Shown here one piece after another: positions 5,712 through 13,940 of a stretch of DNA of 38,694 nt (the stretch's first letter is position 1; each line of letters opens with the position of its first letter). Origin of the DNA: Anaerolineales bacterium (GTDB lineage Bacteria; Chloroflexota; Anaerolineae; Anaerolineales; UBA4823); assembly GCA_016932955.1 (NCBI GenBank), contig JAFGBV010000020.1, positions 1 to 38,694 on the forward strand, read 5' to 3'. A program made the position numbers and the translations under genes. The notes beneath the pieces were generated by a model that made no database searches, was not told where the DNA came from, and saw only the letters and a program-made list of their open reading frames with translations.

Positions 5712-7679
5712 TCAGCCATGATAGTATTGAATAATACTGAGCACAGCATATAAATCAAGAGAAAGCAAAAGGAAAATTCCTACTAGATTGACAACCTTTT
5801 CGGGAAGGCGTAAGATGTGCACCACTCGGATAGCCAGGGTATGCCAACCCACATAGAACAGCGCCAGCGTGGGAATGATTGCCGGGAAGGCATAGCGCGC
5901 ACCAGGGATGAATGAGCGGTAAAACAGATAGACCGCGCCACGCGTCAGCGCCATCCCCCATAGGAAAACCATCGCCAGCCCAAGCAATATGAAGACAGCC
6001 CAGGGCCATTCCCGCGCCCTTCTCCAGGGAAGCAGCAAACAACCAATGAATGCCATCGCCGTCATCCAAGCCACAAGCCGGTATGGCTTACCACCCAGCA
6101 AGGGTACATGCCCCCAACCGAATTTACCCCAAAAGGTCTTCAATAACTCCGTGAAAGCCTGGCGGTAATATTGCCCTCCTGCCTCCCCATCTAACAGCGA
6201 ATAGAGGATCAGTGAAGGCCGCCCGCGATCTGGCAGGATTTTCGATCCCCACACATCCACCCAGGAACGCAGGCGCAGCCCGGCAGCCTCCGCGGAGCCA
6301 TTACGCAGCAAGTTGGCGAACGGTTGACCGTTCCAAACCCCATCCTCACCGTCATTACCGTTCCAGAGCGGCGGTTGAGTGGCAGCAAATGATCCCAGCG
6401 CTGCTACAACGCCATCCAGGTAGATATGGACTGGAGCCGAAAGTTCTTGCTGCGGAGCTGAGAGCATCACCCAGGCACTGACCACATCTGATGGGAAAGA
6501 GGCAGTAAATGAATAATAAGTAGGCGTTTCGGTGAGCGAAAACACCTGGGAACCAATGTGCACGCCCGTTTCCTGACCACTGGCAACCAGCACAGGACCC
6601 TGGAACTGCACCGGCTGGCTCGCCCACATCCATGCCCCCAGTGTGACAGGCTGCCCTCCGCTGTCAACCAGGCTGGCGGCGGGAATCATCTGGTACAGTC
6701 GGCCCAGCTGCATTTCCTCACCCGGTTGGAGATCAATCTGGTATACATAATTCCCCATCGGGGCATCCGTGTAAGCAATACGGGTAGCAGCAGATTGGTT
6801 TGTGCTGCGATACCATACTGCTGCATCCCCCCATGAAAAAACCGCCCCCAGGCCAGCGATGCCGCTCACAGCCAGCAACCCCCAGGCAAGCCGACGCGAG
6901 TGTTTTCCACGCAGGAGGGCGAACAACAGGGCCACGACCAGCAGCAGAGGTGCGACGAACACCATTTCCTTAGCCAGCAAGCACAGCCCTGCCGCCGCCG
7001 CGCTCCAAACCAGCGTAGCGAGAGTAGCACCGTGCTGGATGAGGCGCGCGCTCCCCCAAAGAAATACCGAAAACGCTGCTACAGCCAATACATCGTTATT
7101 TATCGAGGTCATCAGATCCGCTGCAGCAGGCCACAAACCCAGTGCCAGAGGCACTACCCAGCGTAAAGGATGATGCGAGCCAGATGGCTCCTTTGGACGG
7201 GTCAGTTCACCCATCACCCCCCAACAGGCTATCACGGTTGCTAAGTAGAGTGTTAATGAGACAATGCGCGCCGCAAATAACTGAACCTCAATATCCTGCC
7301 CTGATAGAAGCCGTAAAGGAATTGCCAGCAGGAGATAATAAAGAGGCGGCTCATCTGCCTGGTTGAATCCACCAATCCAGATCGGCTCATCCACCGCATC
7401 CAGGTTGGGTAGGAAACCCAGCGTAGCAAAGAAATCGTTTTCGATCATGCTGATTGCCACCTGGCGCCGCATCTCCTGGTCATATTCGTCTGCTTCGGGC
7501 CAGTGGCTACGCTTAGCAATCAGCCAGGCAACTTCAAAGTGGTTTGGCTCGTCATAGTGCTGCCAGGGAGGCATGAGGAACACGTAGAGCAGCCCATGCA
7601 CTAGCGCAGCGAGTAATATCACCAGGAAGAATCTCTGCGAGCGAATCCAGTTCATTCCACGAGAGGTTTGGTTGCTCAT
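5712..7679 (-). CDS. DUF2142-type polytopic membrane protein, GT-C-like, with large outside loop
   Basis: 655 residues with about ten hydrophobic helices. The first outside loop after helix 1 carries PPWQHYDEPNHF (Asp43-Glu44) and later NQADEPPLYY (Asp109-Glu110), the acidic pairs expected of GT-C lipid-phosphosugar transferases. Residues about 284-530 form an extracytoplasmic insert rich in beta-strand sequence, with NLLRNGSAE near 456-464, reminiscent of carbohydrate-binding jelly-roll starts. The gene overlaps the upstream phosphatase by 4 bp (ATGA) and is followed by the glycosidase lipoprotein. A role in transferring sugar from a lipid donor outside the membrane is plausible; the acceptor is unknown. 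Confidence 0.75.
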   Translation of the reverse strand: MSNQTSRGMNWIRSQRFFLVILLAALVHGLLYVFLMPPWQHYDEPNHFEVAWLIAKRSHWPEADEYDQEMRRQVAISMIENDFFATLGFLPNLDAVDEPIWIGGFNQADEPPLYYLLLAIPLRLLSGQDIEVQLFAARIVSLTLYLATVIACWGVMGELTRPKEPSGSHHPLRWVVPLALGLWPAAADLMTSINNDVLAVAAFSVFLWGSARLIQHGATLATLVWSAAAAGLCLLAKEMVFVAPLLLVVALLFALLRGKHSRRLAWGLLAVSGIAGLGAVFSWGDAAVWYRSTNQSAATRIAYTDAPMGNYVYQIDLQPGEEMQLGRLYQMIPAASLVDSGGQPVTLGAWMWASQPVQFQGPVLVASGQETGVHIGSQVFSLTETPTYYSFTASFPSDVVSAWVMLSAPQQELSAPVHIYLDGVVAALGSFAATQPPLWNGNDGEDGVWNGQPFANLLRNGSAEAAGLRLRSWVDVWGSKILPDRGRPSLILYSLLDGEAGGQYYRQAFTELLKTFWGKFGWGHVPLLGGKPYRLVAWMTAMAFIGCLLLPWRRAREWPWAVFILLGLAMVFLWGMALTRGAVYLFYRSFIPGARYAFPAIIPTLALFYVGWHTLAIRVVHILRLPEKVVNLVGIFLLLSLDLYAVLSIIQYYHG

Positions 7680-8149
7680 TTCCTCCCCATCTGGGTCAAT
7701 TGCTCAATGCGTACAATCCCTCTCGTAAGGATATCTTCCAGCTCACGCACTGTATCATCATAATCCACTTGTCTGCCACCAATCGGGTCGCGGATGTCAT
7801 CCCCCTCCCCCACCATTTCCGTCAACAGGTAGATGCGCCCTGCCAGATCGCGAAATTCCCCCCGTAGAGCCTCTTTATGACTATCCTCCATCACGAGAAT
7901 CAGATCAAACTGGCGCAGCATCCGATGCGTGACAGGCCGCGAAACATGTCCACTCAGGTCCAACCCGCGCGCCTGCATGGCAACCCGCGCGCCAGTAGAG
8001 GCCGGGCTGCCAGCTAATGCCCAAACACCCGCTGACTCTATCCGCCACTCAGCCGCGTCGGGGCGCTGCGCTACCAACTTACGGAAGAGGGCGCTGGCCA
8101 TGGGAGAACGGCACATATTGGCGGAACAGACAAATAGAACGGATGGCAT
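7676..8149 (-). CDS. Low-molecular-weight protein tyrosine phosphatase (Wzb-like)
   Basis: 157 residues. The P-loop is CSANMCRS, with nucleophile Cys8 and Arg14 (C-X5-R-S). The general acid is Asp121 in RDPIGG near the C-terminus. In capsule and exopolysaccharide loci such enzymes dephosphorylate the Wzc-type tyrosine kinase, and cycling between the two states is needed for polymer assembly. The partner kinase is three genes upstream in the same direction (10111-11790). The start is 2 bp after the WecB-like gene, and the stop overlaps the next gene as ATGA. Confidence 0.92.
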   Translation of the reverse strand: MPSVLFVCSANMCRSPMASALFRKLVAQRPDAAEWRIESAGVWALAGSPASTGARVAMQARGLDLSGHVSRPVTHRMLRQFDLILVMEDSHKEALRGEFRDLAGRIYLLTEMVGEGDDIRDPIGGRQVDYDDTVRELEDILTRGIVRIEQLTQMGRK

Positions 8150-8150
8150 C

Positions 8151-8891
8151 TCACTTCCTTTGCAATTTACTTATGACTACACGCAGCAAGAATAAGGGAT
8201 TTCCAAACATATAGCGTTTCCATTTTCCAAGCGGGTCGATGAACAGCCGCCACAACCATTCCAGCGCCAGCTTTTCCATCCAGGCAGGCACTGGCGCCTC
8301 GTCTCCAGCAATATAGTCAAACAATGCGCCTACCGCCCAGCAAACTGGCACGGTTATTCGGTCTTGGTTGCGCGCGATCCACTTTTCCTGTTGCGGCACG
8401 CCCATCCCCACAAACAGAAGATGAGGCTGGCTAGCGTTGATCTCCGCGATCACCTGCTCCTCGCTCTTTTGGTTAAAAAAACCATCGACTGCCCCGGCGA
8501 TCCGGATCCCTGGCCAGCGTTTTTGCATCCTTCCACTGGCCCGCTGGGCAACACCCGGCTCCCCAGCCAAAATGTAGATACTGATTCCCTGCTGCTCGGC
8601 GAGAGTACAAAAGTGATCGATCCAATCCCGACCGGTGATCTTGTACAGATGCTTTCCATTCAGGAAGCGCGCTGCCCAAACTACGCCAATTCCATCCGAG
8701 TATACCAGATCGCAACGATTGAGCAACGACAGATACTGCGCATCGCGAGCGGCCACATTCAGACAATTCGCGTTCACATAGCTAACCAGATGTTGACCGG
8801 GTGCGTGCACCCATTCTGCCACCTGGGCCAGGATGCCCGCCCGGTCAATTTGCGCCACGCGCACACCCAGGATCTCTGTTGTTTCAATCAT
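8151..8891 (-). CDS. WecB/TagA/CpsF family glycosyltransferase (GT26)
   Basis: 246 residues covering the whole family: an N-terminal part with VSYVNANCLNVA, then DGIGVVWAAR (66-75, the Asp-Gly motif), GRDW (87-90), the GMGVPQQEKW signature (162-171) and VGALFDYIAG (187-196). The end, LEWLWRLFIDP, is typical of this family. These are membrane-associated cytoplasmic enzymes that add N-acetylmannosamine or a related hexosamine to a polyprenyl-linked sugar as the second step of glycan assembly. It likely acts after the polyprenyl-phosphate sugar transferase at 14918-16411. The exact donor cannot be told from sequence. Confidence 0.93.
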   Translation of the reverse strand: MIETTEILGVRVAQIDRAGILAQVAEWVHAPGQHLVSYVNANCLNVAARDAQYLSLLNRCDLVYSDGIGVVWAARFLNGKHLYKITGRDWIDHFCTLAEQQGISIYILAGEPGVAQRASGRMQKRWPGIRIAGAVDGFFNQKSEEQVIAEINASQPHLLFVGMGVPQQEKWIARNQDRITVPVCWAVGALFDYIAGDEAPVPAWMEKLALEWLWRLFIDPLGKWKRYMFGNPLFLLRVVISKLQRK

Positions 8892-8938
8892 TTCTACCCA
8901 TAGAAAGAAATGTCAATCATCTCGAGGCTACCTGCCAC

Positions 8939-10012
8939 CTAGTCAATCTTGCTTTCAGGCAGATTAGATGGTTGGGTTCCTACTTCGTCTCGCGGCGTGG
9001 ATACCAGGTTTTTTCTTTCCCGCAGCGAGCCAAAGGCAACCAGGGCAGATATTCCTAACAGGATAGGCGGCAAAAACACAACCACATGGAGCAGGATTCC
9101 ATAACTTAAAGCGAAAGCCTGTTCCACCCCAAACAAACCCAAAGCCAGCACACAAATGTACTCAAACACACCGATCCTGCCCGGCGTAGACGGTACGATA
9201 ATACCCACCTGCAATAACAACAGGGTTAGTAATGAAGCAGTGAACACCGTCAGATCATCGGCCAGCCGGAGGTGAACTGCCCAAAACATGATCATGTTCG
9301 TAAAAATAGCTGTGCCCCAAACCACCCCTGACCAACCGATTAGCTTCAGCCACGCGCGGCGATCTTCCATCACATCCATTGAAGAGAAACCCGCCTCCAG
9401 TAATGTGCGCATTTGACGGGGCAACCAGTGCGTGACCCAGGTTGGCAGATCATGTGCATAATAAAACAGGCCGACAATCCAGGAGCGCTTCTTGAAGACA
9501 ACCAAGGTAAATGCCCCCAGGACGATTGCCAGGACGACCAGGCCGGTCAAAGGCTGCCCAATCCATTCCGGCAAGGGGATCAGCAGCGCCAGGCACACGA
9601 TGAGCAATGCATAAGCAAGCAAATCCAGCAATTTCTCCAACGCGACCGTACCCAGCAAATACACCTTATCTACCCCGCGCTTACCCAGCACATACGCGCG
9701 TGCAACATCCCCGGCGCGCGCCGGATATGCTACATTGAGCGTGTGACCAACCGTGATGCCCATAAAAACCTTTCCAAAGGGCATTTCCTTGCCTAATGGC
9801 CCCATCAAGGTTTTCCAGCGCGCCGCCTTGGCAGCCGTGTTAATCATCACCACAATCAACACCAGCCCATAGAGTAGCCAATCTACCTGTTGTATAGCCT
9901 GGCTGACCTGTGCAAGCGGCACGTCCTTCAAAGATAGATAGAGAGTCAGCGCGCCAATCAACACGCTGGCGATTACACGAAAGGGAGTAGACGAGATCAC
10001 TTTTGAAACCAT
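8939..10012 (-). CDS. Flippase-like membrane protein (LPG synthase TM / UPF0104 family)
   Basis: 357 residues with about eight hydrophobic helices and family hallmarks: a first helix with LYLSLKDVPLAQV, AARWKTLM near residue 70, NVAYPARAGDVARAYVLGKR (about 94-113), and PGRIGVFEYI in the last third. Relatives include the membrane domain of lysylphosphatidylglycerol synthase and archaeal AglD-neighbourhood proteins; in glycan loci they are proposed lipid or glycolipid translocators. Here it may serve as the missing flippase, as no Wzx is visible. No ribosome site precedes the ATG, and a 9-bp hairpin lies 10 bases upstream. Confidence 0.85.
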   Translation of the reverse strand: MVSKVISSTPFRVIASVLIGALTLYLSLKDVPLAQVSQAIQQVDWLLYGLVLIVVMINTAAKAARWKTLMGPLGKEMPFGKVFMGITVGHTLNVAYPARAGDVARAYVLGKRGVDKVYLLGTVALEKLLDLLAYALLIVCLALLIPLPEWIGQPLTGLVVLAIVLGAFTLVVFKKRSWIVGLFYYAHDLPTWVTHWLPRQMRTLLEAGFSSMDVMEDRRAWLKLIGWSGVVWGTAIFTNMIMFWAVHLRLADDLTVFTASLLTLLLLQVGIIVPSTPGRIGVFEYICVLALGLFGVEQAFALSYGILLHVVVFLPPILLGISALVAFGSLRERKNLVSTPRDEVGTQPSNLPESKID

Positions 10013-10022
10013 TATAAATCAA

Positions 10023-10048
10023 GCGTCCACGACTGCAGCCGTGGACGC
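10023..10048 (-). terminator. Hairpin between the kinase and flippase-like genes
   Basis: GCGTCCACG (10023-10031) and CGTGGACGC (10040-10048) are perfect inverted arms around an 8-nt loop. On the minus strand it is followed by TTGATTTATA and then the ATG of the next gene, so the U-run is weak. It may be a partial terminator, an RNA-processing or stability element, or a translational control hairpin. Confidence 0.45.
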
Positions 10049-10110
10049 CCTCTCACAACAAACTTTACCATGGCCCGTTCGCAATGTTTGCGTCGGCTCC
10101 ATTGTGAACT

Positions 10111-11790
10111 TTAATTGTTTCGCCCGCCAGCAAAACGCTCAACCAGCGCCTGCCAGCCTTTCTGCACTTTCTCCAAATCGGGTAATCGGCGGGTCAGCCA
10201 GTTGCGGCGATGCTTGCGGCGCTTCTTGTCGCCGTCTGTGGTGTAGTAATAATAATAGTAATAACCACCGCGCCCCAGGCTCAGGCGGTTGAGCACAATC
10301 CCCAGCATGTTAGCGTGCACCCGGCGCAATTCATCCACCGCGCGGCGTAGCTCAGTAGTGCGCGTGCGTCCGGCATCATTGACCACCAACACCCCATCCA
10401 CACAAGTACCCAGGATCGCCGCGTCTGCCACCACCAGAGTGGGAGGGCTGTCGAAAAGAACCACGTCAGCCAGTGTCTTCAGCTCTTCAACCAGCCCTTT
10501 CATCCGTTCGGAAGCCAGCAGCTCCGCCGGGTTGGGTGGCAGCGATCCACTGGATAACAAACGCAGATTCTCAATCCCGGTATCCTGCAGGTGCTCCGCC
10601 ACGCCCGGATTTGCGTGCAGGATGGCGTCGCTGAATCCATAGCGGTTGGGCAAGGCGAAGATCTTGTGCTGCACCGGACGGCGCAGGTCTGTATCCACCA
10701 GGATCACTTTCAAGCCCGACTGCGCCATCACCACCGCCAGGTTCGCCAGCGTAACGCTCTTGCCCTCGCTGGGGCTGGGGCTGGTCATGACCAGCGTCTG
10801 GGCAGGCTTATCCACCGATGAAAACTGCAGATTGGTGCGCAGCACGCGATAAGCCTCCACAATTGGCGAGAGTGGATGCTTGACGGAGATCAATTTATCC
10901 GGGTAACTTGGCCCTTCGATGCGCGCAATCGCCCCCAGCAAAGGCAGGTTGGTGGTGCGCTTCACATCATCCGCCCCTTTGATGGTATCGTCTAAGTATT
11001 CAATGAGGAATGCGCCGCCAACCGCCAGCGCCAATCCAATCGCCGAAGCCAGTAACACATTCATGCGCACATTCGGGCTGATTGGCCAGGTTGGCAAGCT
11101 CGCCTCCTCGACAATGCTCAAGGCATTGATGGCACTTCCCTGGACCGAGAGCAGCAATTGGGAATAACTGTACTGCCAGTTGCTGATCTTCGTCTCCAAC
11201 ACGCTGATCTGGTTCTGTAAATCCTGGATTTGACGAGCGCTGTTGGCAGCGTCCAATTCCTGTTGAAGGTTCGCAGACTCTTCCTGGGCATCTTCAATCT
11301 TGGTTTTCAGATCAGCCAACTGCGCCTGGATGAAAGCCTCTTCTTCAGGGTCGCGAGCATTCGCCGCCGAAGGCGATTGCTCGATCAATTGCCGCGCAAT
11401 CGCATCTGCCAACACCTTCGCCCGGTATGGGTTGCTGTCTACCACGCTGATCTCCATCAGCATCGTCTGGTTGACGATATTGGCGCTGACCTGTCCCGCC
11501 AGTGCCTGCCAGCTCATCTCCAAACCCAGGCTGTCCAGCGCGCCTTGCAGCACCGGCTCCCGGCGGGCTAGCTGGGTGTAGGTATATGCCAGCTGCTGGC
11601 TGGTCCACAGATCCAGCGAAGTTGGATCCGTAACCTCCGTCACGCGCCCGATCATCAAGGTAGTCTTGGTGCTGTAAAGCGGTGTCGTAGCCTTGCTGGC
11701 GAAGTAACTGGATGTGGCCGCAATGATCACCGACAAAGCAATTAACCACGCCCACTTCCAGGCAATTGATAAGTAATGTCGTAATTCCAT
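10111..11790 (-). CDS. Wzc-like polysaccharide co-polymerase and tyrosine autokinase
   Basis: 559 residues combining both halves of the system in one chain. The Wzz chain-length domain has membrane helices at about 12-30 and 243-264, with a coiled coil between (about 155-205). The cytoplasmic BY-kinase has Walker A TSPSPSEGKS (336-345), Walker A' VDTDLRRP (365-372), LLSSGSLPPNPAELL (411-425) and Walker B VLFDSPP (444-450). A run of seven tyrosines (510-516) is the likely autophosphorylation cluster. It lies 43 residues before the C-terminus and is followed by KKRRKHRR (522-529), rather than being at the very end. The kinase regulates polymer length and export. The matching phosphatase is at 7676-8149. 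AGGA precedes the ATG, and the promoter region is shared with a divergent phosphatase gene. Confidence 0.95.
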   Translation of the reverse strand: MELRHYLSIAWKWAWLIALSVIIAATSSYFASKATTPLYSTKTTLMIGRVTEVTDPTSLDLWTSQQLAYTYTQLARREPVLQGALDSLGLEMSWQALAGQVSANIVNQTMLMEISVVDSNPYRAKVLADAIARQLIEQSPSAANARDPEEEAFIQAQLADLKTKIEDAQEESANLQQELDAANSARQIQDLQNQISVLETKISNWQYSYSQLLLSVQGSAINALSIVEEASLPTWPISPNVRMNVLLASAIGLALAVGGAFLIEYLDDTIKGADDVKRTTNLPLLGAIARIEGPSYPDKLISVKHPLSPIVEAYRVLRTNLQFSSVDKPAQTLVMTSPSPSEGKSVTLANLAVVMAQSGLKVILVDTDLRRPVQHKIFALPNRYGFSDAILHANPGVAEHLQDTGIENLRLLSSGSLPPNPAELLASERMKGLVEELKTLADVVLFDSPPTLVVADAAILGTCVDGVLVVNDAGRTRTTELRRAVDELRRVHANMLGIVLNRLSLGRGGYYYYYYYTTDGDKKRRKHRRNWLTRRLPDLEKVQKGWQALVERFAGGRNN

Positions 11791-11820
11791 AGGTTTTTCC
11801 TAGCCGTACAATTTTACCAA

Positions 11821-11836
11821 GATTATCGGTATAATC
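11821..11836. promoter_or_regulatory. Divergent promoter region with inverted repeat over the -10 box
   Basis: GATTAT-CGGT-ATAATC is an inverted repeat that contains a perfect TATAAT (11830-11835) for the plus-strand gene starting at 11842. That -10 would place the transcript start at or within a base of the ATG, giving a leaderless message. On the minus strand, GTGATT and TAAAAT 17 bp apart could drive the kinase gene. The repeat could be an operator acting on both directions. Confidence 0.45.
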
Positions 11837-11841
11837 ACCCC

Positions 11842-12423
11842 ATGTTTCCAGCCATTTTCCTCGACCGTGACGGTGTGATCATTGAGAACCGCCCCAACTA
11901 TGTGCGTTCCTGGCAGGATGTTTCCCTTATTCCAGGGGTGCTGGAAGCGCTAGCCAGCCTGAGCACCTTGCCCTACAAGATCGTGATTGTCACCAATCAA
12001 TCCGCTATTGGTAGAGGTTTGGTGGCGCTGAAGACTGCCAAAGAGATCAACCAGCGCCTCTTACGGTTGATCCTCAATTCTGGGGGGCGAGTCGATGGTC
12101 TATTCATGTGCCCGCATGCACCAGAAGATCGATGCGCTTGCCGCAAACCGCAGCCGGGGCTCCTGCTGCAGGCCGCCCACGAGTTATCGCTCGATCTGCA
12201 GCACTCAATCCTGATCGGAGATGCCTGGAGCGATCTTCAGGCAGGCAAAGCAGCCGGTGTGCCCAACCTGGTTCTCCTGCGCACCGGGCGCGGCGCTGAC
12301 CAGCTAAAATTGCCAGCACCATCAAGTATAGGAGAGTTCCAGGTTTTTAACGATCTAATGCAGGCTGTCAAACATCTGAGATTGGACGAGGGTGCGCAAA
12401 CTCGCCCCTACCCCACCTCGTAA
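11842..12423 (+). CDS. gmhB: D,D-heptose 1,7-bisphosphate phosphatase (GmhB-like HAD enzyme)
   Basis: 193 residues. HAD motif I is DRDGV (8-12), with nucleophile Asp8 and acid Asp10. Motif II is TNQS (51-54) and the motif IV region is GDAWSD (126-131). The zinc-binding loop CPHAPEDRCACRKP supplies Cys90, His92, Cys98 and Cys100, the mark of the GmhB subfamily. It removes the C7 phosphate of heptose 1,7-bisphosphate, between the kinase (13941-14918) and a nucleotidyltransferase. It is the only plus-strand gene in the glycan locus, and its end overlaps the convergent epimerase by 16 bp. No ribosome site is seen; the TATAAT six bases ahead suggests a leaderless start. Confidence 0.92.
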   Translation: MFPAIFLDRDGVIIENRPNYVRSWQDVSLIPGVLEALASLSTLPYKIVIVTNQSAIGRGLVALKTAKEINQRLLRLILNSGGRVDGLFMCPHAPEDRCACRKPQPGLLLQAAHELSLDLQHSILIGDAWSDLQAGKAAGVPNLVLLRTGRGADQLKLPAPSSIGEFQVFNDLMQAVKHLRLDEGAQTRPYPTS

Positions 12424-13334
12424 CTGCGGAAATATTCCACCGTTTGGCGCAGCCCATCTTGCGGGCTGATCTCGGGTTTCCATCCTAATTCTGCAGAAGC
12501 GCGCTTGGCATCCAGGTAGATCTTAAAGGTTTCCCCTGCCTTGGCGGGGCCGTACCGCGCCTCCTGAACATACCCCGTGGCGACTTTTAAGTGACCAAAG
12601 ATTTGATTGACTGTTGTACCTTCTCCACAGCCCAGGTTATATTCTCGCCCGCTACCCTTCTCCAGCAGTAACAGGTTTGCGCGGGCGCAATCCGTTACAT
12701 GAACAAAATCACGCACCTGCTCCCCGTCTCCGTTGATCGTAACCGGCTTGCCTTGCAGCATCTGCCCGGTAAAAATTGCTACCACTCCCGCCTCGCCCTG
12801 CGGGTTTTGCCGTGGACCATAAACATTTGGGTAGCGGATGATCGAATAATCCAATCCTTCAACTGCCTTGAAAACATGCAGGTAGAGTTCTAGGGTATAT
12901 TTACTCGCTCCATAAGGGCATAACGGGCGTACCGGGTGATCCTCGTCACAAGGTAAGTAAACCGGTTCACCATAGATTGCCCCTCCGCTGGAGATGTGGA
13001 TGAACTTGCGCACGCCAAACTCAACACACAACTGGACTAAGCGGATCCCTGCAACAATATTGACATCTGCATCGAAGAGCGGGTCCGCCACCGATTTCCG
13101 CACATCCATTTGTGCTGCATGGTGATCCACCACCTCTGGATGCTCAATTTCGAAGACCTGGCGCATCATAGGACTGCGAATATCCAGCTCATAGAACTTT
13201 GCTTCAGGATTGAGATTAGAGCGGCGACCCGTGGACAGATCATCAACCACCACCACTTCATGGCCTGCGGATATCAGCAGATCAACTACATGCGAGCCAA
13301 TGAAACCAGCCCCGCCCGTAACGAGGATTTTCAT
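12408..13334 (-). CDS. NAD-dependent NDP-sugar epimerase (GalE-like SDR)
   Basis: 308 residues from ATG 13334. That start is supported by the ATGA overlap with the isomerase gene and by AAGGA upstream; an in-frame extension to 13454 would only cover the neighbour. The Rossmann motif is GGAGFIGSH (7-15), and Asp31-Asp32 end the second strand (NAD preference). The catalytic serines are in SSGGAIYG (115-122), and the Tyr141-X3-Lys145 pair is in PYGASK. Such extended SDR enzymes epimerise UDP-glucose/galactose or similar; GDP-heptose epimerisation is a contextual alternative. It lies within the heptose group. Confidence 0.9.
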   Translation of the reverse strand: MKILVTGGAGFIGSHVVDLLISAGHEVVVVDDLSTGRRSNLNPEAKFYELDIRSPMMRQVFEIEHPEVVDHHAAQMDVRKSVADPLFDADVNIVAGIRLVQLCVEFGVRKFIHISSGGAIYGEPVYLPCDEDHPVRPLCPYGASKYTLELYLHVFKAVEGLDYSIIRYPNVYGPRQNPQGEAGVVAIFTGQMLQGKPVTINGDGEQVRDFVHVTDCARANLLLLEKGSGREYNLGCGEGTTVNQIFGHLKVATGYVQEARYGPAKAGETFKIYLDAKRASAELGWKPEISPQDGLRQTVEYFRSYEVG

Positions 13335-13936
13335 TTTGTTTCCTTCCCATTTCCATTTTGGATTTGCCAGCGCAAGGTCGTGGCGATAACGTGATCGAGG
13401 ATCATATGCCCATCCTCCTGGCGTCCAATATGCCAATCTGGGATCAAGACACAATAGTCGGTGAGTTCCTTCATCTTCCCACCAGTATCTCCGGTCAGAC
13501 CAACCGTCACGCCGCCGATCTGGCGCGCTACTTCGAGGGCACGAATCACATTGGGCGAATTGCCGCTGGCAGAGATTGCAATCAAAATATCACCTTCTCC
13601 CATATAATTCTTGAGCTGCTCGGAGAAAATATTGGCGTATTCCGTGTCATTGCCCCAGGCTGTCATCAGGGGAACATTATCGGTCAAAGCAAAAGCCTTC
13701 AGACGCGGCTGACCGTCCACAACGGTATACTTGCACAGATCATTCGCCATGTGCGAGGCGGTTGCCGCACTGCCGCCATTTCCACAAATGAACACTTGCC
13801 TGCGCTCTTGCCACGCCGTATATAATAAATCCACAACTGCCCAAACTGCCGGGCGCGAGATTGCTCCGATGGTTTCCCGCAGGCTGTGCAAATATCCATC
13901 GACCAGATCTTCTGGATCCCCTTTTTCAGACATCAT
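13331..13936 (-). CDS. gmhA: Sedoheptulose 7-phosphate isomerase (GmhA-like, SIS domain)
   Basis: 201 residues with one SIS domain. FICGNGGSAATASHMANDL (49-67) is the sugar-phosphate loop of the GmhA family. The second SIS segment is ILIAISASGNSPNVIRAL (117-134), followed by TGGKM and a C-terminal GHMILDHVI that carries metal-site histidine candidates. It converts sedoheptulose 7-phosphate to D-glycero-D-manno-heptose 7-phosphate, the first step of ADP- or GDP-heptose synthesis. GGAGGT lies six bases before the ATG. The start is 4 bp after the kinase gene, and the stop overlaps the epimerase start (ATGA). Confidence 0.93.
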   Translation of the reverse strand: MMSEKGDPEDLVDGYLHSLRETIGAISRPAVWAVVDLLYTAWQERRQVFICGNGGSAATASHMANDLCKYTVVDGQPRLKAFALTDNVPLMTAWGNDTEYANIFSEQLKNYMGEGDILIAISASGNSPNVIRALEVARQIGGVTVGLTGDTGGKMKELTDYCVLIPDWHIGRQEDGHMILDHVIATTLRWQIQNGNGKETK

Positions 13937-13940
13937 CCCG

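Noticed and set aside
13335..13454. N-terminal extension of the GalE-like epimerase
   Set aside because: The extra 40 residues overlap the isomerase gene and precede the Rossmann motif. The start at 13334 has an ATGA overlap and a ribosome site.
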